Assembly: GCA_963781155.1 (NCBI GenBank)
Contig: CAWAEC010000006.1
Location: 248,001 to 312,000, forward strand
Source of the DNA: PALSA-693 sp963781155
GTDB taxonomy: Bacteria; Actinomycetota; Acidimicrobiia; Acidimicrobiales; Palsa-688
Length of the DNA stretch: 64,000 nucleotides
Direction of reading: 5' to 3'
Part shown: positions 7,812 to 16,553 of the stretch, piece after piece
Layout of the letters: the number at the start of each line of letters is the position of its first letter
How positions within the stretch are numbered: the stretch's first letter is position 1
Position numbers and translations under genes: made by a program
The notes under the pieces: generated by a model
What the model was told of the DNA's origin: nothing
Databases searched by the model: none
What the model saw: the letters and a program-made list of their open reading frames with translations, nothing else

Positions 7812-8672
7812 TCAGTTTCCGTCGTCGCCGGCCCAGGTGGTGAGCCAGCGTGCATCGGGACGGCGGCCCCGGCGCAGGAATCGGAAGTCCGCAGACAGAC
7901 GCATGGCGTCAGACGTGGTGTCCAGCGACCCGTGGATGATGTGGGGGGAGTGGACGGTGATGTCACCGGCCCGGTAATCGGCCCACAACCACCGGCGTCC
8001 GAGTTGCTCGCTGACCCACGCCAGGTCGTGACTGATGGCCCGGTTGTCCCCAGGGCGGTCTGACACCGTCCGCAGGACGTCAAAGGACGCCCGATCCATG
8101 AGGTGGCTTCCCTCCAGGTAGATCAGACCGCCGGAAACGCGGGGGCAATCGCCCAGGGGGATCCACGTAGTCAGCAGTTCGTCGCTGCCGCCATCCAGGT
8201 AGCTGTAGTCAACGTGAGCACGCGACGCTCGCGGGCTCGAACGATCAAAGTGGCGGACGATGGCGCGCGGCAAGCGTTGGACGGATCCGCCCAGTACCTG
8301 GCGAGCGAGGTCGGCGATGCGATCGTCGTCGGCGAAGGCGGTGAAGCCCTCCGTACGCACGAACGCGTAGGCGGGATGGCCGTCCACGCCGTGGGATGGA
8401 AGGTTCGGGTCCCGGTAGCCCGAGAAGATGCCGTCGGTGGCTGTCGTCCCCGGGGCGAGATAACTCGAGTCGAACTGGGAGAAGTAGCCCCGGCGCTGGG
8501 CCAGCACGAAAGATGGGTCGAGGGCGCCGGGGAGGAACAGGTAACCGTCCCGCTGATACCGCTCGTGCAGGGCCGCAGCATCCCCGAGCAGAGGCGAACT
8601 GTCGCGCAACGGCGCGAAGTGTGCCTGGTCAAAGGGGATGCGGATGCCGTTGGAGCTCAGCCAGGCGGTCAC
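7812..8672 (-). CDS. phytanoyl-CoA dioxygenase (PhyH) family protein
   Basis: A 286-residue Fe(II)/2-oxoglutarate-dependent oxygenase by family. The iron ligands appear as H153-x-D155 in SRAHVDYSYLD and a distal His in HSPHIIHGSLD, with an Arg about 11 residues further on for 2-oxoglutarate. DGYLFLPGALDP near residue 45 is the usual PhyH opening strand. The substrate is not predictable. GTG 8672 is preferred over TTG 8693. A TAGGAT box lies 10 nt before the GTG and no ribosome site is seen. Confidence 0.8.
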   Translation of the reverse strand: MTAWLSSNGIRIPFDQAHFAPLRDSSPLLGDAAALHERYQRDGYLFLPGALDPSFVLAQRRGYFSQFDSSYLAPGTTATDGIFSGYRDPNLPSHGVDGHPAYAFVRTEGFTAFADDDRIADLARQVLGGSVQRLPRAIVRHFDRSSPRASRAHVDYSYLDGGSDELLTTWIPLGDCPRVSGGLIYLEGSHLMDRASFDVLRTVSDRPGDNRAISHDLAWVSEQLGRRWLWADYRAGDITVHSPHIIHGSLDTTSDAMRLSADFRFLRRGRRPDARWLTTWAGDDGN

Positions 8673-8760
8673 AATCCCGGGGATCCTAGGCAACTCGGGC
8701 TACCTGGGGCATGACCCCCCTGGCCAGGTCGAGTCGGCCGAGCGATGGGGCGCCGATTGT

Positions 8761-9213
8761 TCAGACCCAGATGGCCTCGTCGGGCCCCTCTTCGCTCAGG
8801 CGATCGCACGTCGGACACCACCACCGAGCGAGGAGAGGGGTGCCGCAAGCGGCATGCGCTGGCGTCGCGATCCCGCCACCGCCGTGATCGGCGCTCCACT
8901 GAGCCAACACGCGAACAGCACTGCCGAGGTCCCGTCCGGCTTCGGTCAGCTCGTACGCGTAGCGACGAGGGCGCGTCGAGTAGGGCACTGCGACCACCAG
9001 GCGGTCCGCCTCGAGCCGCCGGAGTCGCTGCGACAGCACGTTGGTGGCGATACCCGGAACGGCCGCCTCCAGGTCGGCAAACCTTCGAGGCCCTCCGCTC
9101 AGGGCGTCCACGACCAGCAACGTCCAACGGTCGCCGACGCTGGCGAGGGCCCCCGACAGGGCCTCCGTGAGGGGCGCCTCGTCCTGAGGAGCACTGCTTG
9201 TTGACGCCGTCAT
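8761..9213 (-). CDS. HxlR-family winged-helix regulator with C-terminal CxxC
   Basis: A 150-residue HxlR-type regulator. SVGDRWTLLVVDALSGGPRRFADLEAAVPGI followed by VLSQRLRRLEADRLV is the diagnostic HTH. A C-terminal CPTCDRL, with another Cys in AACGTPL, could bind metal or sense redox state or electrophiles as some HxlR proteins do; that is inference. ATG 9213 follows a GGAAGGG ribosome site. It is divergent from the trypsin/PDZ gene, with a long palindrome centred at 9256 in the gap. Confidence 0.87.
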   Translation of the reverse strand: MTASTSSAPQDEAPLTEALSGALASVGDRWTLLVVDALSGGPRRFADLEAAVPGIATNVLSQRLRRLEADRLVVAVPYSTRPRRYAYELTEAGRDLGSAVRVLAQWSADHGGGGIATPAHAACGTPLLARWWCPTCDRLSEEGPDEAIWV

Positions 9214-9242
9214 GGGCGGACCCTTCCTAACGGTGCTGAAGG

Positions 9243-9269
9243 TAGTAACTTGCAATTAACAAGCTACTA
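9243..9269. promoter_or_regulatory. 27-bp palindromic operator between the HxlR gene and the protease gene
   Basis: Arms TAGTAACTTG (9243-9252) and CAAGCTACTA (9260-9269) are inverted repeats with one mismatch, around a 7-bp AT-rich centre. The position, 30 bp upstream of the HxlR start in the divergent gap, marks it as the probable HxlR binding site. Confidence 0.75.
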
Positions 9270-9361
9270 TCCAGAACGAGACAACCGACAAAGCCAATGA
9301 AGCCAACCGGACGGCACGGCGCTGTCCCACTGCTGCCTGACACCCAGAAAGGGAACCCACC

Positions 9362-10258
9362 ATGTCACTACTCGACGAACTTACTGACGCCACCGGAAGA
9401 GTCCTCGCGTCGTCCGCACCAGCCGTGGTCCGGATTGGGAGGGCCGGTGGCCGCGGAGCTGGCATCGTCGTCGGATCCGGCGTCGTCGTCACCAGCGCCC
9501 ACAATCTGCGCGGGGAGGAGTCAACGGTGACCTTTGCCGATGGCCGCTCCGTGACCGGGACCGTCAAAGGCACCGATGCGGACGGCGATCTGGCCGTGCT
9601 CACCGCTGAGACCGGGGACGTCACGCCGATCACCTGGGCCGAGTCAGTTCCGGTAGCACTCGGTGCGCCGGTCTTCGCCCTGGCACTGCCCGCCGGTGGA
9701 AGCGGGCCGCGCGTCACCTTCGGGACGGTGTCGGCTGTCGGTCGGAGCTTTCGCGGGCCGCGCGGTCGCGTGATCAGCGACGGACTGGAGCACACCGCAC
9801 CCCTGGGGCGCGGCTCGTCGGGCGGTCCCGTTGTCGACGCCGAGGGCCGACTGGTCGCCATCAACACTCACCGCACGGGCGACGGCTTCTATCTGGCCTT
9901 GCCAGCAACCGCGTCCCTGCGCTCCCGGGTCGACGCCCTGGCCCGGGGGGAGACGCCCACTCGCCGTCGCTTGGGTGTGGCGCTGGCACCAGCACACGTG
10001 GCCAGGCGCCTCCGCGCCGCGGTTGGACTGCCGGCTCGCGACGGCGTGCTGATCCGCGAGGTGGCGGATGACAGCCCGGCGGCGTCCGCAGGCCTGGCGC
10101 GAGGCGACCTGGTGGTGAACGCGGCTGGAAACGCCATAACGTCCATCGACGACCTGTTGGCAGCGGTCGACGGGGTGGGCGAGGACGCGACGTTGATCCT
10201 GAAGGTGGTGCGCGGCACCGAGGAGATTGACGTCACCGTCCGGTTCAACGCCGGCTGA
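9362..10258 (+). CDS. cytoplasmic trypsin-like serine protease with PDZ domain (HtrA-like)
   Basis: A 298-residue S1C-type protease. The triad is H47 (TSAHN), D76 (DADGDLAVL) and S153 (GRGSSGGPVV). A PDZ domain spans about residues 205-295 (LPARDGVLIREV, DSPAASAGLARGDLVV). Unlike DegP/HtrA there is no signal peptide or N-terminal membrane segment, so it should act in the cytoplasm. Ribosome site AAAGGGA is ~8 nt upstream. It is divergent from an HxlR regulator and shares its palindrome, suggesting induction by the signal that the HxlR protein senses. Confidence 0.88.
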   Translation: MSLLDELTDATGRVLASSAPAVVRIGRAGGRGAGIVVGSGVVVTSAHNLRGEESTVTFADGRSVTGTVKGTDADGDLAVLTAETGDVTPITWAESVPVALGAPVFALALPAGGSGPRVTFGTVSAVGRSFRGPRGRVISDGLEHTAPLGRGSSGGPVVDAEGRLVAINTHRTGDGFYLALPATASLRSRVDALARGETPTRRRLGVALAPAHVARRLRAAVGLPARDGVLIREVADDSPAASAGLARGDLVVNAAGNAITSIDDLLAAVDGVGEDATLILKVVRGTEEIDVTVRFNAG

Positions 10259-10528
10259 GCCGGGCCCGCTTTCCGGCCTTCGGGCTCAGACCTCGTCCAG
10301 AAGGCAATCCAGCAACCACACCGTAACGTAGATAGGAAGTCGCCGGACTTCATCTCGCCCGGCGTTTCGCCCGCTGCCCCCCTGATGCTGCCCCACCCGG
10401 CTCGGGGGGCTGCGGGCCTTCCTTGGCGCCTCTCGCCTATGGTCTCCGTGAGCTGAGTGTCGGTGAGCGCACGTCAAGCCGGCCACATTGACTCAGCACT
10501 CGGACGCCGCAAGTCGGGAGCCAATGCA

Positions 10529-12814
10529 ATGAGGAGGGGACGTCATGGGTCGAACCAGGCTCGAGCCGGTTGGGCCTCCCGGGCCGGGCTCGTCATTGCC
10601 ATCACCCTGACGCTCGCTCTCACGTTGATATCCGGATCCGGCCACGTTGCCGATCATGCGTCGGCGCAGGATGTCGGGGCCGGGAGGCAGTCCTCGCCAA
10701 GCCAGCCGGCAGCGGCTGCCGCCAATGCCAACGCCAGTGGGAACATCCCCGTCGTGGCGTCCCCGCAGTTCGGCTTACCTGGCCAGACCGACGTTTTCCG
10801 GGTCGCGCCGAACGGAGCCATCGAGGTTCGCTGGGTCCAGGGTGCCGGGCTCTGGCAGGGCCCGCTGCCCATTTCCCCGCCGGGTTTGGCTCCGCCCGGG
10901 AGTCAGGTGGCGGTGTCGAATCAGTTTGGTGAGCCGGATCAGACGGATGTGTTTGTGGTGGGGAATGACGGGGCGGTGCATGTGGTGTGGGCGGTGGGGG
11001 CGGGGGGTTGGGGTGGTCCGTTGCCGGTTTCTCCGCCGGGTTTGGCGGTGGCGGGGGCGTCGGTGGCGGTGTCGAATCAGTTTGGTGAGCCGGATCAGAC
11101 GGATGTGTTTGTGGTGGGGAATGACGGGGCGGTGCATGTGGTGTGGGCGGTGGGGGCGGGGGGTTGGGGTGGTCCGTTGCCGGTTTCTCCGCCGGGTTTG
11201 GCTCCGCCCGGGAGTCAGGTGGCGGTGTCGAATCAGTTTGGTGAGCCGGATCAGACGGATGTGTTTGTGGTGGGGAATGACGGGGCGGTGCATGTGGTGT
11301 GGGCGGTGGGGGCGGGGGGTTGGGGTGGTCCGTTGCCGGTTTCTCCGCCGGGTTTGGCGGTGGCGGGGGCGTCGGTGGCGGTGTCGAATCAGTTTGGTGA
11401 GCCGGATCAGACGGATGTGTTTGTGGTGGGGAATGACGGGGCGGTGCATGTGGTGTGGGCGGTGGGGGCGGGGGGTTGGGGTGGTCCGTTGCCGGTTTCT
11501 CCGCCGGGTTTGGCGGTGGCGGGGGCGTCGGTGGCGGTGTCGAATCAGTTTGGTGAGCCGGATCAGACGGATGTGTTTGTGGTGGGGAATGACGGGGCGG
11601 TGCATGTGGTGTGGGCGGTGGGGGCGGGGGGTTGGGGTGGTCCGTTGCCGGTTTCTCCGCCGGGTTTGGCGGTGGCGGGGGCGTCGGTGGCGGTGTCGAA
11701 TCAGTTTGGTGAGCCGGATCAGACGGATGTGTTTGTGGTGGGTAATGACGGACCCGTACATGTCGTCTGGGCCGTTGGTGCCGGCGCCTGGGGCGGCCCA
11801 TTGGCGATTTTCTCAGCCGAGCAATTGGCCGGCCAACGGGTGATCTATTCCTACTCGGGACTTACCCCACCGGCGACTCTGCTCCAGCGCATCAGCGCCG
11901 GGGAGGCCGCAGGTGTCATCTTCTTCTCCCAGAACATCGCCAGCGACGCTCAGATCTCGGCCGTGATCCAGGAACTCCAGTCGGCCGAAACACAAAGCGA
12001 GGTGCGAGCGCCTTTGCTGATGATGACCGACCAGGAGGGAGGCGAGGTACGTCGGCTCCCGGGCGCGCCAGACCTGTCAGAAAAGGAAATCGGTGAATCC
12101 GCCAACCCGCCCTCCGAGGCCAGCCAGGCCGGCACCGGCGCGGGAGAGAACCTGGCCAGTGTGGGCATGAACGTCAACCTCGCACCCGTGCTCGATGTCT
12201 ACCGGCAGGCGGGAGACTTCATCGACCAGTACCAGCGCTCGTACAGCATGGATCCTCAGGTGGTGGCGAACCTCGGGCAGAACTTCATCACCGCCCAACA
12301 GGCGACCGGAGTCGCTGCGACGGGCAAACACTTCCCTGGGTTAGGTGCCGCCGCGACCAATCAAGACACCGACGTGGGACCGGTCACCCTGAACGTTCCT
12401 CTTTCCACCCTCCGCAGCGTGGACGAGGTCCCGTATCAGTCCGCCATCACGGCGGGGGTCAAGTTGGTAATGGTCTCGTGGGCCGTCTACCCGGCCCTGG
12501 ACGCCACCCTTCCTGCGGGGCTATCCCCAACGGTGGTTCAGCAGGAGCTGCGGGGGAGGCTGGGGTTCCAGGGGGTCACGATCACCGATGCCCTGGAGGC
12601 GGGGGCACTCGAGGCCTACGGATCCTCCGCGCAGCGTGGTGTCCTCGCGGCCCAGGCCGGCATGGACCTGCTGCTCTGCTCAGAACAGGACGACGAGCAG
12701 GGGGCAAGCACGACGGACGCCCTCGCCACCGCCTACCAGGACGGCAGTCTGAACGCCGGGGCATTCCTTGCGTCGGTTCAAAGGGTCATGGCCCTCCGAG
12801 CCAGCGTTCGCTGA
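10529..12814 (+). CDS. secreted GH3-like (NagZ-type) protein with tandem 52-residue repeats
   Basis: A 761-residue exported protein. An Arg-rich start and hydrophobic segment (LVIAITLTLALTLISG) look like a signal peptide. Next come one degenerate and six near-identical 52-residue repeats (VAVSNQFGEPDQTDVFVV, then VHVVWAVGAGGWGGPLP), probably beta-propeller or carbohydrate-binding blades. From about nt 11810 there is a GH3 beta-N-acetylhexosaminidase-like domain: DQEGGEVRRLPG, KHFPGLG, and ITDALEAGAL carrying the nucleophile Asp. The NagZ Asp-x-His acid/base loop after KHFPG is not seen (GAAATNQDTD here). ATG 10529 has GGGAG 8 nt upstream; GTG 10457 is the alternative. A role in cell-wall sugar cleavage is inferred. 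Confidence 0.8.
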   Translation: MRRGRHGSNQARAGWASRAGLVIAITLTLALTLISGSGHVADHASAQDVGAGRQSSPSQPAAAAANANASGNIPVVASPQFGLPGQTDVFRVAPNGAIEVRWVQGAGLWQGPLPISPPGLAPPGSQVAVSNQFGEPDQTDVFVVGNDGAVHVVWAVGAGGWGGPLPVSPPGLAVAGASVAVSNQFGEPDQTDVFVVGNDGAVHVVWAVGAGGWGGPLPVSPPGLAPPGSQVAVSNQFGEPDQTDVFVVGNDGAVHVVWAVGAGGWGGPLPVSPPGLAVAGASVAVSNQFGEPDQTDVFVVGNDGAVHVVWAVGAGGWGGPLPVSPPGLAVAGASVAVSNQFGEPDQTDVFVVGNDGAVHVVWAVGAGGWGGPLPVSPPGLAVAGASVAVSNQFGEPDQTDVFVVGNDGPVHVVWAVGAGAWGGPLAIFSAEQLAGQRVIYSYSGLTPPATLLQRISAGEAAGVIFFSQNIASDAQISAVIQELQSAETQSEVRAPLLMMTDQEGGEVRRLPGAPDLSEKEIGESANPPSEASQAGTGAGENLASVGMNVNLAPVLDVYRQAGDFIDQYQRSYSMDPQVVANLGQNFITAQQATGVAATGKHFPGLGAAATNQDTDVGPVTLNVPLSTLRSVDEVPYQSAITAGVKLVMVSWAVYPALDATLPAGLSPTVVQQELRGRLGFQGVTITDALEAGALEAYGSSAQRGVLAAQAGMDLLLCSEQDDEQGASTTDALATAYQDGSLNAGAFLASVQRVMALRASVR
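10907..11842 (+). repeat. six tandem 156-bp coding repeats in the GH3-like gene
   Basis: Units begin at 10907, 11063, 11219, 11375, 11531 and 11687. The first five are almost identical at the DNA level, differing mainly in whether the linker encodes LAPPGSQ or LAVAGAS. The sixth diverges after about 11750. A degenerate ancestral copy precedes them (10751-10906). Third-position bases are as conserved as the rest, indicating recent duplication or gene conversion. Confidence 0.95.
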
Positions 12815-12893
12815 CCCACGGACCGACAAGGGGGCTGCCATGCATGTGGACTGCGAACCCGCCGGCAAGGTCAGGCTCCGCCCGGGCGCATGA

Positions 12894-13880
12894 TCAGGAG
12901 GGTGGATCGACCCGCAGGTAGGGGAGCACCTTGGTCTCGAAGAGCTGCAGGCTTTCCCAGGCAATGTCGGGATCGATGCCGCCGACGAGCGGTCGGAACC
13001 GCAGTGCACCGCTTTCCTGCGCCCGGGCCAGGCATGCCTCCGGCGTGAGCACGAGGTACTGGCCTGAAGCCTTGAGCTCTTCAGATGTACCTACTTGAGC
13101 GAACATCGATCCGCGCCGGCCCTGCGTCCAGGCTCCGTACACCGCCGCATCGTGCATCAGGTTGCGTTCAATCTGGCCCCAGGTCCGGTCTGGATTGTCC
13201 GACACCGCCACCACCGCGGTGCTTTGCGCGACCGATTGGTCCGCTGGTTCGGGGAGGGGCTTGTCGAGCTTGCCCAGTTCTTCCACGTAAATCTGGTAGA
13301 GCCGTGGCGCGATAGGGGCATAGTCGTCCGCGATGCGGGCGGCACGTCGCGCGCTTGCGGGCGACGCACCACCGAGAACGATCCGAGGGCGAGGACGCTG
13401 CGCCGGGCGCGGAAGCACCTGGACGGTCCGGCCCTCGAATTCGAAGGGGTCCCCGGTCCACGCCTTCTTCAAAAACTCGATCCCCTCGGTCATCGTGCGA
13501 CCGCGCTGATGAATATCGATGCCGTACATCTCGAACTCTTCCTCGCGGTAGCCGGCGCCGAACATCAACTCGAGGCGTCCGCCGCAGATCAGGTCACACA
13601 CCGCGGCGTCCTCGGCGAGGCGATGGCGATGATAGAAGGGCAGCAGGATCAGCGAAATCGTGATCCGCATCCTCTTGGTCCGAGCGCCGATGGCACTGGC
13701 CATCACGAGGGGCGATGGCATATACCCATCGGGTGAAGCGTGGTGCTCTGAAAGTCCGACGGAGTCGAAACCCAGTTTGTCGGCCCACTCACACTGATCG
13801 AGGGCGGCCGCGTACAGCGCCTCGCCGGGAGGTCCGAAATCGGGAACGCGCATTTCGTACGAGAGGGAAAGCTTCACCAT
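12894..13880 (-). CDS. LLM-class flavin-dependent oxidoreductase (luciferase-like)
   Basis: A 328-residue TIM-barrel monooxygenase or F420-dependent oxidoreductase. The family features are GFDSVGLSEHH near residue 40, AIGARTKRMRITISLILLPFYHRHRLAEDAA, RLELMFGAGYREEEFEMYG and RIVLGGASPASARRAARIADDY. These enzymes use FMNH2 or F420 on small organic substrates; the exact substrate is unknown. It heads a minus-strand set with an alpha/beta hydrolase, an EthD-like protein and a VOC protein, which together suggest degradation of an aromatic or alicyclic compound. Confidence 0.85.
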   Translation of the reverse strand: MVKLSLSYEMRVPDFGPPGEALYAAALDQCEWADKLGFDSVGLSEHHASPDGYMPSPLVMASAIGARTKRMRITISLILLPFYHRHRLAEDAAVCDLICGGRLELMFGAGYREEEFEMYGIDIHQRGRTMTEGIEFLKKAWTGDPFEFEGRTVQVLPRPAQRPRPRIVLGGASPASARRAARIADDYAPIAPRLYQIYVEELGKLDKPLPEPADQSVAQSTAVVAVSDNPDRTWGQIERNLMHDAAVYGAWTQGRRGSMFAQVGTSEELKASGQYLVLTPEACLARAQESGALRFRPLVGGIDPDIAWESLQLFETKVLPYLRVDPPS

Positions 13881-13977
13881 ATTCGTGAGCGTAACCGCGC
13901 AGCCGGTCGTGTTGCTCCCCTGCCGATCTCATGATTGCCGGCACCCCCGGCCCAAGACGTCAAGTTGTCTGGCAGGA

Positions 13978-14790
13978 CTATGTCAGAGTCCGGGTGATTG
14001 CGGCGGCCAGCTCGCGATTGAAGTCGTCAGGCCGTTCCAACATCAGGTAGTGCCCCGTACCTGGCAGCATGACGTTCGTTATGCCGCAGGACGCGAAGAC
14101 GGCACTGTCTTTTGGAAGGAACGTTTCACAGGAGATCGCTGACACCGGTATGGCCAGGGATCGCAGTCCGTCCTCGAGATCCGTTGGGTGAGCGTCGCTC
14201 ATTCCGCCGAGAACGGCCAAGGCGACATCTGGGGGCATCGAGGTCACGTCATGGGTGATTCGCTCTATGAGCTCGGGTGCAGCGGCGGGGCCGCACATGA
14301 GCTTCACAAAATGGGCGGAGCCGGCCTGGAAGTCCGAGCGCATTTCCTGGAGAGGTACAAAGGCATCGAGGTCCTGCCTCGGCCGGGCGGACGCCAGCGC
14401 CGACCAGGTGTCGATGCCGATCACACCGGCCACCCGAGGCCCGAGAATCCGGGCCGCGGCAATCACTACGCTTCCCCCCAAAGAATGGCCGATCAATATT
14501 GCCGTTTCAAGGTGCACAGCGTCCATTGCCGCGATCACGTCATACGCGAACGATGTCATCGTCCATTGCCGGCGGCCCGTACCCGACTCACCGTGTCCAG
14601 CGAGGTCAAGTCGGACGACACGGTGATCCCGGGCGAATCTGTCCAATTGCCCGTCCCAATGGTGCCGGTTGCCGGCCCATCCGTGGACGAAGACAAGGGC
14701 CGGGTCGCCCGAACCGGCGACGTCGTAGGCGATCTCGACGCCATCGGGGGACGGGGTTCGTCCGCCGGTCGGATTCTGCCGGTCAGTCAT
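13978..14790 (-). CDS. alpha/beta hydrolase
   Basis: A 270-residue alpha/beta hydrolase-fold enzyme. The oxyanion HG motif is in FVHGWAG (residues 34-40), the nucleophile S103 lies in GHSLGG, and a catalytic His is in GTGHYLMLERPDDF near the C-terminus. ATG 14790 was chosen (MTDRQNPTGG) because the longer reading frame would overlap the neighbouring EthD-like gene by ~70 nt. Family resemblance is to C-C or ester hydrolases of catabolic clusters. It probably works with its minus-strand neighbours. Confidence 0.83.
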   Translation of the reverse strand: MTDRQNPTGGRTPSPDGVEIAYDVAGSGDPALVFVHGWAGNRHHWDGQLDRFARDHRVVRLDLAGHGESGTGRRQWTMTSFAYDVIAAMDAVHLETAILIGHSLGGSVVIAAARILGPRVAGVIGIDTWSALASARPRQDLDAFVPLQEMRSDFQAGSAHFVKLMCGPAAAPELIERITHDVTSMPPDVALAVLGGMSDAHPTDLEDGLRSLAIPVSAISCETFLPKDSAVFASCGITNVMLPGTGHYLMLERPDDFNRELAAAITRTLT

Positions 14791-14830
14791 GACGAGCGAA
14801 ACTCCTGTTTCGGGCCTCGCCGGTTCGTCA

Positions 14831-15169
14831 TCACCCGGTGACGCGTGGCGTCTGTTCCACCCACAGCGTGAGCTTCGCGCCACCAGAGCTGGTGTCACTT
14901 CTGGTCAGCTTTCCGGCCTGCATCGCACCCATGAGTGCGTCAAATGAGGCAGCCGGGTCATCGGCTTCGATCTCGTACACCGTCAGATAGCCATGGTCAG
15001 CGTCGGTTGTCGACCGACTGTCAGGTCGCTGGTACCGGGTGGCGGCCTTGAAGCCGGGGACCCGCTCCAGTATCTCGGGAATGTGGACCTGGTCGTACCA
15101 GGCAGCCCACTCGTCCGCCCGGCCCTCCGCCGGGTCGGTCTCGACCACGAGAACGGCGCGCTGACCCAT
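14831..15169 (-). CDS. EthD-like dimeric alpha/beta-barrel protein
   Basis: A 112-residue protein. The pattern ADEWAAWYDQVHIPEILERVPGF is typical of EthD/REDY-like ferredoxin-fold proteins (DeahWYdevHIPe). Such proteins accompany dioxygenases and hydrolases in catabolic clusters, sometimes as small decarboxylases or ether-degradation accessories. ATG 15169 has a GGAGGG ribosome site ~5 nt upstream. It lies 40 nt upstream of the alpha/beta hydrolase gene, so is probably co-transcribed. Confidence 0.72.
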   Translation of the reverse strand: MGQRAVLVVETDPAEGRADEWAAWYDQVHIPEILERVPGFKAATRYQRPDSRSTTDADHGYLTVYEIEADDPAASFDALMGAMQAGKLTRSDTSSGGAKLTLWVEQTPRVTG

Positions 15170-15262
15170 GTTTGCCCTCCTGTGTGCCTCAGTTGCGGGG
15201 TTGAGCCTTCGGCCCACCGCCGAGGGTAACCACGCTGGTGGGGACCGTGCAATCGGCGACTG

Positions 15263-16117
15263 TCAGCTCGTCCACTCGAGCGGAATACCGAATGTCGCCG
15301 ACGGATCTGTCGCGACAAGACCATCGGACTGATACCGGATCGGTACCTCGAGATCACCCAGCGTCTGCACTGCCGTCCCGAGATCCGGGACTTGCAGCGC
15401 GAGCGCACAAAGGCCAGGCGCGCGAGAAAAAACCGAACTATACGGGCTTTCCGGCGAGCGCGGCGTCACCAGGCGTATGGTCACATCACCGACTTCGGTA
15501 TCAACGATCAGATCCTGCTGGTCGGGACCTCGAGGGTTCCCGTGTACTTCTTTTGCTCCGCACAGGTCCGCAAGAAACGCTGCAGTTTCCTCAGCGTCGG
15601 GGACGGCGGCGGTCACCCACGCCACGCGATCGACGTCGATGGCGCCTCCCCCTTCATCAGGGCGACGGCTATTTGCTCCAAAGCTATCGTCTGTCCACTC
15701 CAACAGCAGGCTGTGAGTGTCCCTCGGATGCATGAAGAAATGACGTCCCGGGATGTTGACCGCCCCAATGCCGATGTCGTTTCTGATGAGCAGATTTTGA
15801 GTGGTCCACATGTCGGATACCTCCCAGGCCAGGGAGTGGACGCCCGGACCGTAGCGGTCGAGGAACTTGGCGACCGGACCGCCCGGAGCGCCTTTCGACA
15901 ACAGAATGATCGGGTATCCACCTAAGCGAAAGAGCCGAGTGTCCGTTCCTTCCAGGTCATCCACGCGGGCCGTCGAAGGAGTATCGCCGGGTTGCCCCTT
16001 GCGATCCGTGCCGAGCGGCCCTGCGCCCAGTGTCTGCTCGAACCACTTCTCGGCTACCCCGGCGTCAGCCACCGCCAGGGCGACACGATGGAGGCGTCCA
16101 GCCTCGATGAGTCCCAT
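15263..16117 (-). CDS. two-domain VOC-family (glyoxalase/extradiol dioxygenase-like) protein
   Basis: A 284-residue protein with two vicinal-oxygen-chelate modules. The first begins GRLHRVALAVADAGVAEKWFEQTLG, and the second begins around DVDRVAWVTAAVPDAEETAAFLADL. Potential metal ligands include H10 and H95 (GPGVHSLAWEV) and E139 (HSLLLEWTD). It may be a ring-cleaving dioxygenase or an isomerase/lyase; the second module lacks an obvious full ligand set. It is first in the minus-strand gene set running to 12894. Confidence 0.75.
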   Translation of the reverse strand: MGLIEAGRLHRVALAVADAGVAEKWFEQTLGAGPLGTDRKGQPGDTPSTARVDDLEGTDTRLFRLGGYPIILLSKGAPGGPVAKFLDRYGPGVHSLAWEVSDMWTTQNLLIRNDIGIGAVNIPGRHFFMHPRDTHSLLLEWTDDSFGANSRRPDEGGGAIDVDRVAWVTAAVPDAEETAAFLADLCGAKEVHGNPRGPDQQDLIVDTEVGDVTIRLVTPRSPESPYSSVFSRAPGLCALALQVPDLGTAVQTLGDLEVPIRYQSDGLVATDPSATFGIPLEWTS

Positions 16118-16264
16118 GCCGCCCGAGGCTAGACGACTGCCGCTTCCAGTTCCCCCTCCGCAGGTTCGCCCTCACCGAAGGCAGGAGAGGGGGCGCCCCA
16201 TCCAGCGACCGGGTGCGTCGGAGGGCGGGTGGCGACGGTCCGTCGGACGAACTGGAGGCGGGCG

Positions 16265-16300
16265 GATCGGCTCCGGCGGTTCGCGTGACCGGAGCCGATC
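16265..16300. repeat. perfect 12-bp inverted repeat (stem-loop)
   Basis: GATCGGCTCCGG (16265-16276) and CCGGAGCCGATC (16289-16300), loop 12 nt. No T-run follows in either direction, so it is not a typical terminator. Confidence 0.85.
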
Positions 16301-16501
16301 CTGGTTGTACTGCCCCGCCAGTAGAGGAAGAAGGAGCACCTCCTGCGGTGGGGTCAGCCCCGGCAGAGTAGCGACGGTGCGTAACGGTGAGGATGGAGAG
16401 CGCGTGGAGATCGCGTGGAGGATCCGTTTTATCACTCGTCGGCGCATATTTTCGATCGGCACCGCAATCCCGGAGCGGGCGCGGCACGTATACAAAAATC
16501 A

Positions 16502-16553
16502 GAGCCCACGGCCGCACACTCCCAGGCGGCGGGAAGAGGGGGGCCGTGGGCTC
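16502..16553. repeat. perfect 12-bp inverted repeat (stem-loop)
   Basis: GAGCCCACGGCC (16502-16513) and GGCCGTGGGCTC (16542-16553), separated by 28 nt. No T-run follows. Confidence 0.85.

Noticed and set aside
10259..10300. Possible terminator after the trypsin/PDZ gene
   Set aside because: GAGCC/GGCTC arms are short and there is no following T-run.
10620..11801. Long Pro/His-rich minus-strand frames over the GH3-like repeats
   Set aside because: They are complements of the 156-bp coding repeat; repeated HAPPRHSPPQTHPSDP-type sequence is an artefact.
10907..11842. CRISPR-like direct repeats
   Set aside because: Units are 156 bp, contiguous and in frame, with no unique spacers or cas genes; they encode protein repeats.
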